From JBBQXK01 sp038209775 (GTDB taxonomy: Bacteria > Pseudomonadota > Alphaproteobacteria > Rhodobacterales > Rhodobacteraceae): 64,000 nucleotides of DNA. Made by a program: the position numbers and the translations under genes. Positions 7,645 through 15,673 of this stretch are shown here, in pieces (positions within the stretch are counted from its first letter, which is position 1; every line of letters starts with the position of its first letter). The notes under the pieces are model-generated. The model did no database searches and was not told the DNA's origin. It saw only the letters and a list, made by a program, of their open reading frames with translations. Location: assembly GCA_038209775.1 (NCBI GenBank), contig JBBQXK010000003.1:1-64000 (forward strand). Reading direction: 5' to 3'.

Positions 7645-8826
7645 ATGAAACATCTGGCAACCGCCGCAAGCCTTTTGGCCTTGTCGGCAGGGGCAGTTAC
7701 GGCGGGCGGGATTGACAGGTCGCGCCTGAATTACGGGATCCTGTTCGAGAAGGGCAGCTATGTCGAGTTCGGCGCGTCGCGGGTGTCGCCGGATGTATCG
7801 GGGACTTTCGCCGCAGCTCTTGGTGGGATTTCCACGGGCGACATGGCGGGCAACTACGCAACGTTCAGCCTGTCCTACAAACAGGATATCAATGACAAGC
7901 TGTCATTTGGCCTGTTCGTCAACACGCCCTATGGTGCGGATGCAAGCTATCAGACGGGTGTTTACAACGGACTGCGTGCGCAATGGGACAGCAATCAGAT
8001 CGCGGGTATCCTGCGCTATGAAGTGACGCCCGCCATTTCGGTCTATGGCGGTCTGCGCTACGTTCAGTCCAAGGCGACCATCAGCATTCCCGATACGCTG
8101 ATCCGGGGCGGCCTGGCGCAAGCGGCGGCCAACCCGAACCTTTCTGCAGAGCGGCGGGCGCAGGCAGGGGCGCTGGCGGGCGGGGCACCTCCGGGTACGC
8201 TGGCCTATGAAGCGTCGGGCGCATCTGACGGTCGTTTCGGCTATGTCATCGGTGCGGCCTATGAAAAGCCGGAAATCGCGCTGCGAGTGGCTCTGACCTA
8301 TGAAAGCGGCATCACGCACAAGTTCAACACGACCGAGTTCATCGCCGCTGTCCCATCGATTTCCGGCAACGGCGTCACCGAAGTGGAAATGCCCAAGTCG
8401 ATCACGCTCGATTTCCAGTCGGGCATCGCCAAGGACACGCTGGCGTTCGGGTCGATCCGGTGGTCCGAGTGGTCGGTGTGGGAAGTGCGCCCGCCGGGAT
8501 ACAACGCCCTGACCGGGTCGGACATCACCAGTTTCGAAAATGACGTGATCACCTATCAGATCGGTATCGGGCGGAAATTGAACGATAACTGGTCGATCTT
8601 CACGCGCGCCAGCTATGAAAAGGCGAACGGTGGCGTGTCGTCGCGTCTGGCTCCGACTGATGGCCAGTCGACCTTTGGCGTGGGCGGCACCTATACCAAG
8701 GACAACCTCAAAGTCACCGGCGGTGTCGAGTACATCCGCGTGGGCGATGCGGTTGACGGATCGAACACGCAGTTCGGCAGCAACGATGGGATCGGATTCG
8801 GTCTGTCGGTCGGCTATCGCTTCTGA
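7645..8826 (+). CDS. Outer membrane porin, OmpP1/FadL/TodX family
   Basis: 393 residues. A signal peptide (MKHLATAASLLALSAGAVTA) is followed by GGIDRSRLNYGILFEKGSYVEFG, the usual FadL start where the plug and first strands form. The protein ends in YRF, the aromatic C-terminus of outer-membrane beta-barrels. FadL-type channels take up long-chain fatty acids or other hydrophobic compounds. GGGAGGA lies at ribosome-binding distance. It is a single gene with its own terminator. A region at about residues 155-190 (Ala/Pro/Gly-rich, ERRAQAGALAGGAPPG) looks like an extended loop. Confidence 0.88.
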   Translation: MKHLATAASLLALSAGAVTAGGIDRSRLNYGILFEKGSYVEFGASRVSPDVSGTFAAALGGISTGDMAGNYATFSLSYKQDINDKLSFGLFVNTPYGADASYQTGVYNGLRAQWDSNQIAGILRYEVTPAISVYGGLRYVQSKATISIPDTLIRGGLAQAAANPNLSAERRAQAGALAGGAPPGTLAYEASGASDGRFGYVIGAAYEKPEIALRVALTYESGITHKFNTTEFIAAVPSISGNGVTEVEMPKSITLDFQSGIAKDTLAFGSIRWSEWSVWEVRPPGYNALTGSDITSFENDVITYQIGIGRKLNDNWSIFTRASYEKANGGVSSRLAPTDGQSTFGVGGTYTKDNLKVTGGVEYIRVGDAVDGSNTQFGSNDGIGFGLSVGYRF

Positions 8827-8850
8827 TCGTTCCACGCACAGGCAACAGGC

Positions 8851-8884
8851 AAAGGCCCCGGCGCGCAACCGCCGGGGCCTTTCG
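8851..8884 (+). terminator. Rho-independent terminator of the FadL-type gene
   Basis: A perfect 12-bp stem AAAGGCCCCGGC (8851-8862) pairing with GCCGGGGCCTTT (8871-8882) has an 8-base loop. The T-tract is part of the stem end and is followed by CGCG. It starts 24 bases after the stop codon. Confidence 0.85.
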
Positions 8885-8943
8885 CGCTTGAACGGCATCG
8901 CGGCCCCGCGTTAACTGGCGATGGAACAAGCGGGGCAGGCGCG

Positions 8944-9816
8944 ATGATCTACCGGACGGCAGCGGAATGGCGGGCGGCGGACCGGCGTCGGGTGCTGGTG
9001 TTCGGCATGTCGGGCCTTGGCAAGACGCATCTGGCCAACATGCTGCGGGCGGCGGGTGGCTGGTTCCACTACTCGGTCGATTACCGCATCGGCACCCGCT
9101 ACATGGGCGAGTTGATCAGCGACAACTTCAAGCGTGAGGCAATGAAGGTGCCGCTGTTGCGCGAGCTTTTGATGACCGACAGCGTCTATATCTCGTCCAA
9201 CATCACCTTCGACAATCTGGCGCCCCTGTCGACCTATCTGGGCAAGCCCGGCGATCCTGTGAAGGGGGGCCTGCGCTTTGCCGAATACATGGTGCGTCAG
9301 GCACAGCACCGCGAGGCCGAGGTGGCGACATTGCTGGACACGCCAAGGTTCATCCGGCGGGCAGAAGAGATCTATGGCTATCCGAACTTCATCTGCGATT
9401 CGGGTGGGTCAATCTGTGAGGTGGTGAACCCCGACGACCCCGACGACACCGTGATGCGGGTGCTGTCCGAGACGATGCTGATGGTCTGGATCAAAGGGTC
9501 CGACGCCCACACGGCGGAACTTGTCCGCCGGTTCGACCGGGCACCCAAGCCGATGTACTACCAACCCGCATTTCTTCATGTGGCGTGGGAAGAGTACCGC
9601 GCAACCCATTCTGTGACCGAAGAAACCTGTGATCCCGATGCCTTTGTGCGCTGGACCTACGCCCGCGCCATGGCCCACCGCCAACCGCGCTATGCTGCGA
9701 TGGCACGGTGGGGTGTGACGGTGACGGCGGAAGAGGTGGCTGCGGTGCGGGATGCGGCGGGGTTTGATGATCTGATCGCGCTGGCCGTTACACGAAAATT
9801 GCAAACAGGTTCGTGA
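8944..9816 (+). CDS. P-loop ATPase of unknown role
   Basis: 290 residues. A clear Walker A, GMSGLGKT, lies at residues 21-28 after a short beta strand (RRVLVF). Downstream are FICDSGGSICEVV and LMVWIKGS, which look like the strands of a P-loop NTPase core, with a candidate Walker-B-like acidic strand. The rest is alpha-helical with a conserved-looking RFDRAPKPMYYQPAFL. There is no signal peptide or DNA-binding motif. The family seems common in Rhodobacterales as an uncharacterised ATPase (from memory). The start has GGGGCAGG upstream. Its last 29 bases overlap the convergent gene at 9788-10138. A kinase-like or metabolite-sensing role is possible but not shown. Confidence 0.75.
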   Translation: MIYRTAAEWRAADRRRVLVFGMSGLGKTHLANMLRAAGGWFHYSVDYRIGTRYMGELISDNFKREAMKVPLLRELLMTDSVYISSNITFDNLAPLSTYLGKPGDPVKGGLRFAEYMVRQAQHREAEVATLLDTPRFIRRAEEIYGYPNFICDSGGSICEVVNPDDPDDTVMRVLSETMLMVWIKGSDAHTAELVRRFDRAPKPMYYQPAFLHVAWEEYRATHSVTEETCDPDAFVRWTYARAMAHRQPRYAAMARWGVTVTAEEVAAVRDAAGFDDLIALAVTRKLQTGS

Positions 9817-10138
9817 AGATACGCGCCACCGATGCCACGCTGTCCAGCACCTTCACGACCGTCTTCAGGTTTGTCGCGAATGACTTGATGTTGGACGCAG
9901 CGTCGGTTAGCGCCCTTTCCGCGACGGTCGGATCAAGATGGCTGAGCGCATAGGCGTGGCGCAGGTTCGCAAGATCGCGCATCTGCTGGGATATCTGTTC
10001 CGAGGCCATGGCGAGGTCCTCAAGCTGGTCCTGATCCATCGTCTTGGCAAGAAGCGTTTCGTTCGCCTGCAACTGACGGTCAAGCGACGCACCAATGCTG
10101 GTGAACTGGTTCTGGGAATTGCCGGTATGCTTGGGCAT
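9788..10138 (-). CDS. Small helical protein of unknown function (116 aa)
   Basis: 116 residues, predicted almost entirely helical: a polar Gln/Asn-rich N-terminus (MPKHTGNSQNQF), a coiled-coil-like middle rich in Leu, Ala and Gln, and a hydrophobic C-terminal segment (VLDSVASVARIFTNLFAIFV) that could insert in a membrane. There is no signal peptide. AGGAGA sits 10 bases before the ATG. It starts 15 bases after the lipoprotein gene at 10154-11062 on the same strand, so the two are probably one operon. Its 3' end overlaps the convergent ATPase by 29 bases. I do not recognise the family. Confidence 0.7.
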   Translation of the reverse strand: MPKHTGNSQNQFTSIGASLDRQLQANETLLAKTMDQDQLEDLAMASEQISQQMRDLANLRHAYALSHLDPTVAERALTDAASNIKSFATNLKTVVKVLDSVASVARIFTNLFAIFV

Positions 10139-10153
10139 TGCTTGTTTCTCCTG

Positions 10154-11062
10154 TCAGAAGTCAACCTTCAGCGCGGCAAGTGCCTTTGTGAACGTTTCGA
10201 TTTCGACCAATGATGCGGGCCGCCGGAGCCGTTGGGCCAGCGCCTCGTGCGCCTCGGCCAATGCCGATATCTGCCCGACCAGCGATGCCTTGCGGGCGTC
10301 CAGAAACGCGGTGTGCGCCCGGTCAAGCTGATCGAGGGCATCCCGGTATTCGGCTTCGGAACCGCGGCGCGCCAGGATTGCGGCGGTTCGCACACGGAAC
10401 ATCTCTGCGTGCAGGCTGTTGAGCCGTTCGGCCTCTCCGGATATCGGGGCGACCAGATTGATGACTTCGTTGACGACCTCCGCGAATGGCTGGCGGTTCC
10501 GCAGCACCGTGCGTTTGAGGATCTGTGCCCGCCGGTTGGCGACAAGGAATGTGGCAAGGTTGCTTGTCGCGGTCTGGTCTTCCTTGAGCCGGTTGATTGT
10601 GCGTTGCAGCGCCTCGTTCTCGGCGGCATCGGCAAGCCCGCCCAGCGCAGTCACGGCGCCGGTGTAGGCCGCTCCCAGCGTGGCGTCGTTCTGGGCTTGC
10701 GCAATATCTGCGAGCGCAGCGACATAGGCATTGATGGCCGAAATCTTGCGACGTAGTGCGTCTTCTGGCAGTGGCGTGTCCCACGCCGCGCGCCGGTCAA
10801 GTTCGCAGGGGCCGCCTGTCTGTCCCGCCTGAGGCAGGGGTTGGCAGTTGCCGGTGAAGGCCCAGGGTTCGCGCGGGGCGGCAGCGGCAAGTTGAAGTCG
10901 GCGGAGGCGTTCGTCGGCCGGGTCCGCGTTCGCCAGGGCAAGCGCTGCCTCCGACGTGCCGGTTGTGGCATCGGACATGAGTTTAAGTTCAGGTCCGACA
11001 TCCACGGCACTGCACGCCGCAAGCGACCCGAGAACTGCCCATAAGACAAGACCGTAGCGCAT
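10154..11062 (-). CDS. Predicted helical lipoprotein of unknown function
   Basis: 302 residues. The N-terminus MRYGLVLWAVLGSLAAC is a lipoprotein signal peptide with lipobox LAAC and acceptor Cys17. The mature part is rich in Ala and Leu and almost entirely helical, with a disulfide-capable pair (GNCQPLPQ... and GPCELDRR). It contains two long amphipathic helical blocks (about 110-190 and 215-300). The ATG at 11062 is preferred over GTG at 11065 because AGGGG lies 7 bases upstream. It is the first gene of a likely two-gene operon with the 116-aa protein. It diverges from metA, with 107 bases between the start codons. No function can be assigned. Confidence 0.75.
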   Translation of the reverse strand: MRYGLVLWAVLGSLAACSAVDVGPELKLMSDATTGTSEAALALANADPADERLRRLQLAAAAPREPWAFTGNCQPLPQAGQTGGPCELDRRAAWDTPLPEDALRRKISAINAYVAALADIAQAQNDATLGAAYTGAVTALGGLADAAENEALQRTINRLKEDQTATSNLATFLVANRRAQILKRTVLRNRQPFAEVVNEVINLVAPISGEAERLNSLHAEMFRVRTAAILARRGSEAEYRDALDQLDRAHTAFLDARKASLVGQISALAEAHEALAQRLRRPASLVEIETFTKALAALKVDF

Positions 11063-11169
11063 CACGTTGCCCCTATCTGATGTACGATTGAGGGACCATG
11101 TGCTTGCGCAAGGAAAGCACTCTGTCTATCTCGGTGCGTCGATTTACGATTTTTTCACGAAAGCCCGCC

Positions 11170-12090
11170 ATGCCCATCACGCTGCCCGAAACCCTTCCCG
11201 CCTACGACGTGCTGCGGCGCGAGGGGGTGATGGTGATGTCGCCGGAACGGGCGGCGCGGCAGGATATCCGGCCGTTGCGGATCGGTCTGTTGAACCTGAT
11301 GCCGAAGAAGATCCAGACCGAGAACCAGTTTGCCCGCCTGATCGGGGCCACGCCGTTGCAGATCGACCTGCAACTGATCCGCATGTCCGAGCATCAGACC
11401 AGGAACACCGCCGCCGAACACATGGCAACGTTCTATCGCCCCTTCGCCGAGGTGGCCGACAGTGACGAGCGGTTTGACGGCCTTATCATTACCGGCGCCC
11501 CCATCGAACATTTGCCGTTCGAGGAGGTGACCTATTGGAACGAGTTGCAACAGGTGATGGACTGGACGCAGACGCATGTCCTGTCCACCTTTGGGGTGTG
11601 CTGGGGCGGCATGGCGATGGCGTGGCATTTCCATGGGGTGCCGAAACATGCCTTGCCCGCCAAGGCGTTCGGCTGTTTCCGGCATGTGAATTTGGCCCCC
11701 ACGTCACCCCTTCTGCGCGGATTCTCGGATGATTTCGTGATGCCGGTCAGCCGCTGGACCGAGATGCGGCAAGGCGACATCGACAAGGCCGGCTTGACCA
11801 CGCTGCTGACGTCGGCGGCGACGGGGCCCTGTCTGGTCGAGGATCCGGCGCACCGCGCGTACTATCTTATCAACCATCTGGAGTACGACAGCGACACCCT
11901 GAAACAAGAGTATGACCGCGACGTGGCAAGCGGTGTGGCGATCAACGTGCCCGACAACTATTATCCCGATGACGATCCGTTGATGCCGCCGACGAACCGC
12001 TGGCGATCCCACGCGCATCTTCTATATGGCAACTGGATCAACGAGATATATCAGTCGACACCCTATGACATCGCGCAGATTGGCCGTTAG
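11170..12090 (+). CDS. metA: Homoserine O-acyltransferase, MetA family; residues predict acetyl-CoA use
   Basis: 306 residues. MetA transfers an acyl group to homoserine in methionine synthesis. The nucleophile is Cys144 in TFGVCWGG, and the His/Glu partners lie in INHLEYD. The N-terminus MPITLPETLPAYDVLRREGV and LNLMPKKIQTENQF are typical of the family. At the acyl-selectivity position the sequence reads GAPIEHLPF: Glu113 stands where E. coli MetA has Gly111. In characterised homologues Glu here selects acetyl-CoA and Gly selects succinyl-CoA. The ATG at 11170 fits the family; an in-frame ATG at 11098 would add 24 unusual residues. The 3' end overlaps the following hydrolase. No SAM riboswitch was recognised upstream. 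Confidence 0.93.
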   Translation: MPITLPETLPAYDVLRREGVMVMSPERAARQDIRPLRIGLLNLMPKKIQTENQFARLIGATPLQIDLQLIRMSEHQTRNTAAEHMATFYRPFAEVADSDERFDGLIITGAPIEHLPFEEVTYWNELQQVMDWTQTHVLSTFGVCWGGMAMAWHFHGVPKHALPAKAFGCFRHVNLAPTSPLLRGFSDDFVMPVSRWTEMRQGDIDKAGLTTLLTSAATGPCLVEDPAHRAYYLINHLEYDSDTLKQEYDRDVASGVAINVPDNYYPDDDPLMPPTNRWRSHAHLLYGNWINEIYQSTPYDIAQIGR

Positions 12091-13015
12091 CCTGATCCTG
12101 GCCGGGATCACCGTCGCCGGGTGCGGCGTGGTCGTGGACCGCCGTGCCACGGAGCGCGAGGCCATGGCCGAGGCCACATGGCCGCCAACTGGCCAGTTCG
12201 TGACCGTCGAGGGCAAGCGTGTGCATGCGCATGTGCAGGGCACCGGGCCGGATGTGGTGCTGATCCACGGCGCGGGGGGGAACGCGCGGGATTTCACGTT
12301 TGATCTGGTGGGTCGGCTCGCCGCCGATTTCCGGGTGATCGCGTTTGACCGCCCGGGGTTCGGCTTTTCCGATGATCTCGGAGAAGCAGGGGCAAGCCCG
12401 CTGGTGCAGGCGGCGCATCTGCAGAAGGCCGCCGTGCTGTTGGGCGTCAGGCGGCCGGTCGTGCTGGGGCACAGCTATGGCGGGTCGGTGGCAATGGGCT
12501 GGGCGCTGACCGATCCCGGCGACACACGCGGTGTGGTGATCGTGTCGGGGGCCACGATGCCGTGGGATGGCGGGCTGGACGCATGGTATCACGTCACAGG
12601 CGGGCGGATCGGCGGGGTGACGGTCGTGCCCCTGCTGACCGCGTTCGTGCCCGACGCGCGGACCGAGACGGCGCTGACGGGTATCTTTGCGCCCGATCCG
12701 GTGCCTGCGGGGTACGGCGCGCATGTGGGGCCGGGCCTGACGCTGCGCCGTGCATCACTGCGCGCAAACGGGCGGCAGGTGCTGGCGCTGAAGGCGCATC
12801 TGCGGGCGATGTCGCCGCGTTATCCGGAACTGACCATGCCGTTTGAGCTGATCCACGGCACGGCGGACAAGACGGTGTATGCCACCGTCCATTCGATCCC
12901 CCTGGCAAAGATCCTGCCCAAGGCGCGGCTGACGCTGATCGACGGTGCGGGCCACATGCCGCACCACAGCCACGCGGGCGTGGTCGTGGCCGCCATCACC
13001 CGCCTGGCGCGGTAA
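12065..13015 (+). CDS. Lipid-anchored alpha/beta-fold hydrolase
   Basis: 316 residues. The N-terminus MTSRRLAVSLILAGITVAGC is a lipoprotein signal with lipobox VAGC (Cys20). The catalytic nucleophile elbow is GHSYGG, the oxyanion region is LIHGAGGNARDF, the acid is probably the Asp in HGTADKTV, and the His lies in GAGHMPHH. The family includes esterases, haloperoxidase-like enzymes and other hydrolases; the substrate is unknown. The start overlaps the metA 3' end by 26 bases with no obvious ribosome-binding site, which suggests translational coupling. A role in methionine synthesis is not implied by this overlap. Confidence 0.85.
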   Translation: MTSRRLAVSLILAGITVAGCGVVVDRRATEREAMAEATWPPTGQFVTVEGKRVHAHVQGTGPDVVLIHGAGGNARDFTFDLVGRLAADFRVIAFDRPGFGFSDDLGEAGASPLVQAAHLQKAAVLLGVRRPVVLGHSYGGSVAMGWALTDPGDTRGVVIVSGATMPWDGGLDAWYHVTGGRIGGVTVVPLLTAFVPDARTETALTGIFAPDPVPAGYGAHVGPGLTLRRASLRANGRQVLALKAHLRAMSPRYPELTMPFELIHGTADKTVYATVHSIPLAKILPKARLTLIDGAGHMPHHSHAGVVVAAITRLAR

Positions 13016-13080
13016 AGCGTCAACGCTTCCTCTTGCCGGCACTTGCCCCTAGACTGTGCCCGCAAAGAAGGAGCCACGCC

Positions 13081-13965
13081 ATGACCGACCTGCCCTTTGA
13101 CGGTGCCATCAGCCGCTATTTCCGCGAAGGTGCCCCCAAGGCGGTGCGCAAGGCCGTCGAGAAGGCGGGCAAGGATGACATCCTGTCAAAGGGCTTTCCC
13201 TACCGCACCGCGATGAAGGGCCGTGACTACGACGTGCTTATGGCGGGGCTGCAACAGCAACTGGTGCGGTTGCAGGCCGATGTGAAGGCCACCGGGAAAC
13301 GTGTGGTCGCGGTGTTCGAAGGGCGCGATGCCGCCGGAAAGGGCGGCTGCATCGACCGCGTGCGCGAGAACCTGAACCCGCGGGTGGCAAGTGTGGTGGC
13401 GCTGACGAAACCATCCGACCGCGAGATGGCGCAATGGTATTTCCAGCGCTACATCGACTGGTTGCCCGCGCGGGGCGAGATTTTGCTGTTCGACCGGTCC
13501 TGGTACAACCGGGGCATTGTCGAGCATGTGTTCGGGTTCTGCAAACCTGAACAGCGTGCCCATTTCTTTCGTCAGGTTCCCGATTTTGAACGGATGCTGG
13601 TGGATGACGGGATTGTTCTGGTGAAGCTGTGGCTGGACGTAAGCCGCCCTGAACAACTGCGCCGGTTTCTGGCCCGCGAGAGCGATCCGATGAAACAGTG
13701 GAAGCTGAGCAGCATCGACATCGACGGACTGGCGAAGTGGGACGAGTATACCAGTGCCATCGCTGAAACCTTTGCCGCCAGCCATACCGGGCATGCGCCA
13801 TGGACGGTGGTGCGGTCCGATGACAAGGACCGCGCGCGGATCGGGGTGATCCAGAGCCTGCTGCGCGCGGTCGACTATGAAGGACGTGATGACAAGGTCA
13901 TCGGCGTGCCCGATCCCGGGGTCGTCGGCGGCCCTGACCTCTGGTCCGACGACGAGAATGACTGA
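13081..13965 (+). CDS. ppk2: Polyphosphate kinase 2
   Basis: 294 residues. PPK2 transfers phosphate between polyphosphate and nucleoside di- or monophosphates. The Walker A-like motif GRDAAGKGG is at residues 81-89, preceded by VVAVFE. The Walker B/lid region is ILLFDRSWYNRGIVEHVFGF. A single PPK2 domain of this length matches the short class. AAGAAGGAG lies upstream of ATG 13081. Whether it makes GTP, ATP or ADP cannot be decided by eye. The stop overlaps the start of the following TetR gene (ATGACTGA), so the two are probably co-expressed. Confidence 0.93.
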   Translation: MTDLPFDGAISRYFREGAPKAVRKAVEKAGKDDILSKGFPYRTAMKGRDYDVLMAGLQQQLVRLQADVKATGKRVVAVFEGRDAAGKGGCIDRVRENLNPRVASVVALTKPSDREMAQWYFQRYIDWLPARGEILLFDRSWYNRGIVEHVFGFCKPEQRAHFFRQVPDFERMLVDDGIVLVKLWLDVSRPEQLRRFLARESDPMKQWKLSSIDIDGLAKWDEYTSAIAETFAASHTGHAPWTVVRSDDKDRARIGVIQSLLRAVDYEGRDDKVIGVPDPGVVGGPDLWSDDEND

Positions 13966-14581
13966 AGGCAAGCGCGGCTATCACCACGGCAACCTGCGTC
14001 AGGCGCTGGTCGATGCCGCCCTGGCCCTGATCGAGGAAAAGGGGCCGCAGGGGTTTACCCTGTCCGAGGCCGCCAAGACCGCCGATGTGACCCCCGCCGC
14101 CGTGTACCGCCACTTTGCGGGCCGCGAGGACCTGATCGCCGAGGCGGCGCGGCAAGGGTACGACATCTTTGCCGCCCTGATGGATTACGCCTACAACGAT
14201 GGCCGCCCAAGCGCGCTGGCCGCGTTCGAGGCGACGGGGCGGGCGTACCTGGCCTTTGCGCGCAAGTATCCCGGCCACTACAAGGCGATGTTCGAGGCAG
14301 GGCTGGTGCTATCGGATCACCCCGAAGTGGCCGCCGTGGCCAGCCGGTCACGCCTGGTGCTGGACCGCGCGGCGGTGGCGCTGTCCGACCATCTGCCCCC
14401 CGGCAAACGCCCACCGCCCAGCATGTTCTCGGCCCATATCTGGGCGCTTTCGCATGGGATCGTCGAATTGTTCGCGCGCGGCACGCCGGGCGCGCGCAGC
14501 CCCTATCCGCCGGAGGATTTGCTGGAGGCCGGGATCGGGGTCTATCTGCGGGGGTTGGGGCTGCTGCCGCCGGACCGATAG
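13958..14581 (+). CDS. TetR/AcrR family transcriptional regulator
   Basis: 207 residues. The N-terminal helix-turn-helix is classical: GYHHGNLRQALVDAALALIEEKG, then TLSEAAKTADVTPAAVYRHFAGREDLI (residues about 28-60). The C-terminal ligand domain contains ARKYPGHYKAMFEAG and SAHIWALSHGIVELF, typical of the WHG-type TetR group. The start ATG at 13958 lies inside the end of ppk2. The regulated gene is not evident; the ppk2 coupling suggests autoregulation or control of a linked function. A 62-bp repeat follows 10 bases after the stop. Confidence 0.88.
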   Translation: MTEGKRGYHHGNLRQALVDAALALIEEKGPQGFTLSEAAKTADVTPAAVYRHFAGREDLIAEAARQGYDIFAALMDYAYNDGRPSALAAFEATGRAYLAFARKYPGHYKAMFEAGLVLSDHPEVAAVASRSRLVLDRAAVALSDHLPPGKRPPPSMFSAHIWALSHGIVELFARGTPGARSPYPPEDLLEAGIGVYLRGLGLLPPDR

Positions 14582-14591
14582 GGTTGAGGGG

Positions 14592-14653
14592 GCAGGAGCG
14601 GGGGGTTTCACACCCCCCGCACCCCCCGTTGGATATTTCTGGACAGAAAAAGC
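14592..14653 (+). repeat. Intergenic repeat, type B copy 1 (62 bp)
   Basis: GCAGGAGCG, then a 7-bp G/C hairpin (GGGGGGT-TTCAC-ACCCCCC, 14600-14618), a CCCCCCG spacer and the tail GGATATTTCTGGACAGAAAA. It lies between the convergent tetR and glk genes. The reverse complement of 25732-25793 matches it at 61 of 62 positions; the only difference is base 39 of the element (T here, G there). Confidence 0.92.
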
Positions 14654-14664
14654 ACAGGGGAAGA

Positions 14665-15654
14665 TCAGCCCTTTGCGCCGTTGGCGAGGTAGACGGCGCA
14701 GCCGGTGAGGGCGGCGAAGTCATCCTCGACCACAGTGATCGAAAAGTCCTTGGTCAGGAGCGGCACGCGGCGGGCCTCGCGGAAGGTGGCTTCGAGGCCA
14801 AAGCGGGTAAACGACGCGGTCATCGCGCGCGACATGCCACCGATGAGGAAGATGCCATCATAGGGCAGGTGGATCAGGGCAAGGTCGGCCAGCATCTGAC
14901 CAAGGGTATGGACGTAGAGGCGGGCGGCATCGGCAGCGAGGACGTCGCCAGCCGCGAGGGCAGACAGTACTGCGGCCGAATCGCGCGCGGGGCCGCCCCC
15001 GGCCTCGGCGGCGGCAAAGGCGTGCAGGTTGGCAAGGCCACGACCCGACAGCAGTTCCTCGACCCCCGCATGCGGAACCTCGCCCTGCGCGGTCAGCAGC
15101 GCCTCGATGAAGGTTTGCAGGCGCAGGTCCTCGGGGCCCCGCACCGGCATGCTGACGTGGCCGCATTCCGAGGGCGGCACGACGCGGCCCCAGGGGGTAT
15201 TGTGGACGGGGGCCGCGTTGACGCCGGTGCCAAGCCCCACCACCAGCATCGAGCCACCCGGATGGCGTGGACCGTCAACGACGGTGCGCAGGTTTGCGCC
15301 GGCAATGTGGCCAAGCGCCTGTCCCTGTGCCTGAAGGTCGTTCAGGACGGCGACCGTGCCTGCCCCGCTTGCACGGACCACGCGCGCGCTGTCGATGATC
15401 CACGGCGCGCCGGCCCCGTCGAAAAGGTTGGTCATGGTGACCGCACCATCCTGCACCGGGCCCGCCGCCGCCACGCAGGCGCCCGCCACCGGGCCCACCG
15501 CTTCGTCCGCCATGTAGCGCGCCAGCACGCCGTCGATGCCGGTGAAATCGCGGTTCGGAAACTTGCGGATGCTGTCCGGGCGGACCTTGCGCCCTTCGGC
15601 CAGTGCCACGCGGGTGTTGGTGCCGCCGATGTCGGCCACAAGGGCAAGGGTCAT
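14665..15654 (-). CDS. glk: Glucokinase
   Basis: 329 residues. Glk phosphorylates glucose with ATP in the cytoplasm. The N-terminal phosphate-binding motif is VADIGGTNTRVAL. A second motif, VVGLGTGVNAA, and PSECGHVSMP match the Glk family rather than the zinc-motif ROK group. The start is the ATG at 15654, which gives MTLALVADIGG and has GGAGAC upstream; the frame continues open to 15771 without a matching N-terminus. It lies 19 bases after the GH1 gene and after the LacI regulator on the same strand. In this context it should trap glucose released from glucosides imported by the agl system. Confidence 0.92.
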   Translation of the reverse strand: MTLALVADIGGTNTRVALAEGRKVRPDSIRKFPNRDFTGIDGVLARYMADEAVGPVAGACVAAAGPVQDGAVTMTNLFDGAGAPWIIDSARVVRASGAGTVAVLNDLQAQGQALGHIAGANLRTVVDGPRHPGGSMLVVGLGTGVNAAPVHNTPWGRVVPPSECGHVSMPVRGPEDLRLQTFIEALLTAQGEVPHAGVEELLSGRGLANLHAFAAAEAGGGPARDSAAVLSALAAGDVLAADAARLYVHTLGQMLADLALIHLPYDGIFLIGGMSRAMTASFTRFGLEATFREARRVPLLTKDFSITVVEDDFAALTGCAVYLANGAKG

Positions 15655-15673
15655 GGGGGCGTCTCCGGTCCAG

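Noticed and set aside
11066..11169. SAM-II or SAM/SAH riboswitch before metA
   Set aside because: The region has a small GTGCTT/AAGCAC hairpin, but none of the SAM-II core elements I know; no confident riboswitch.
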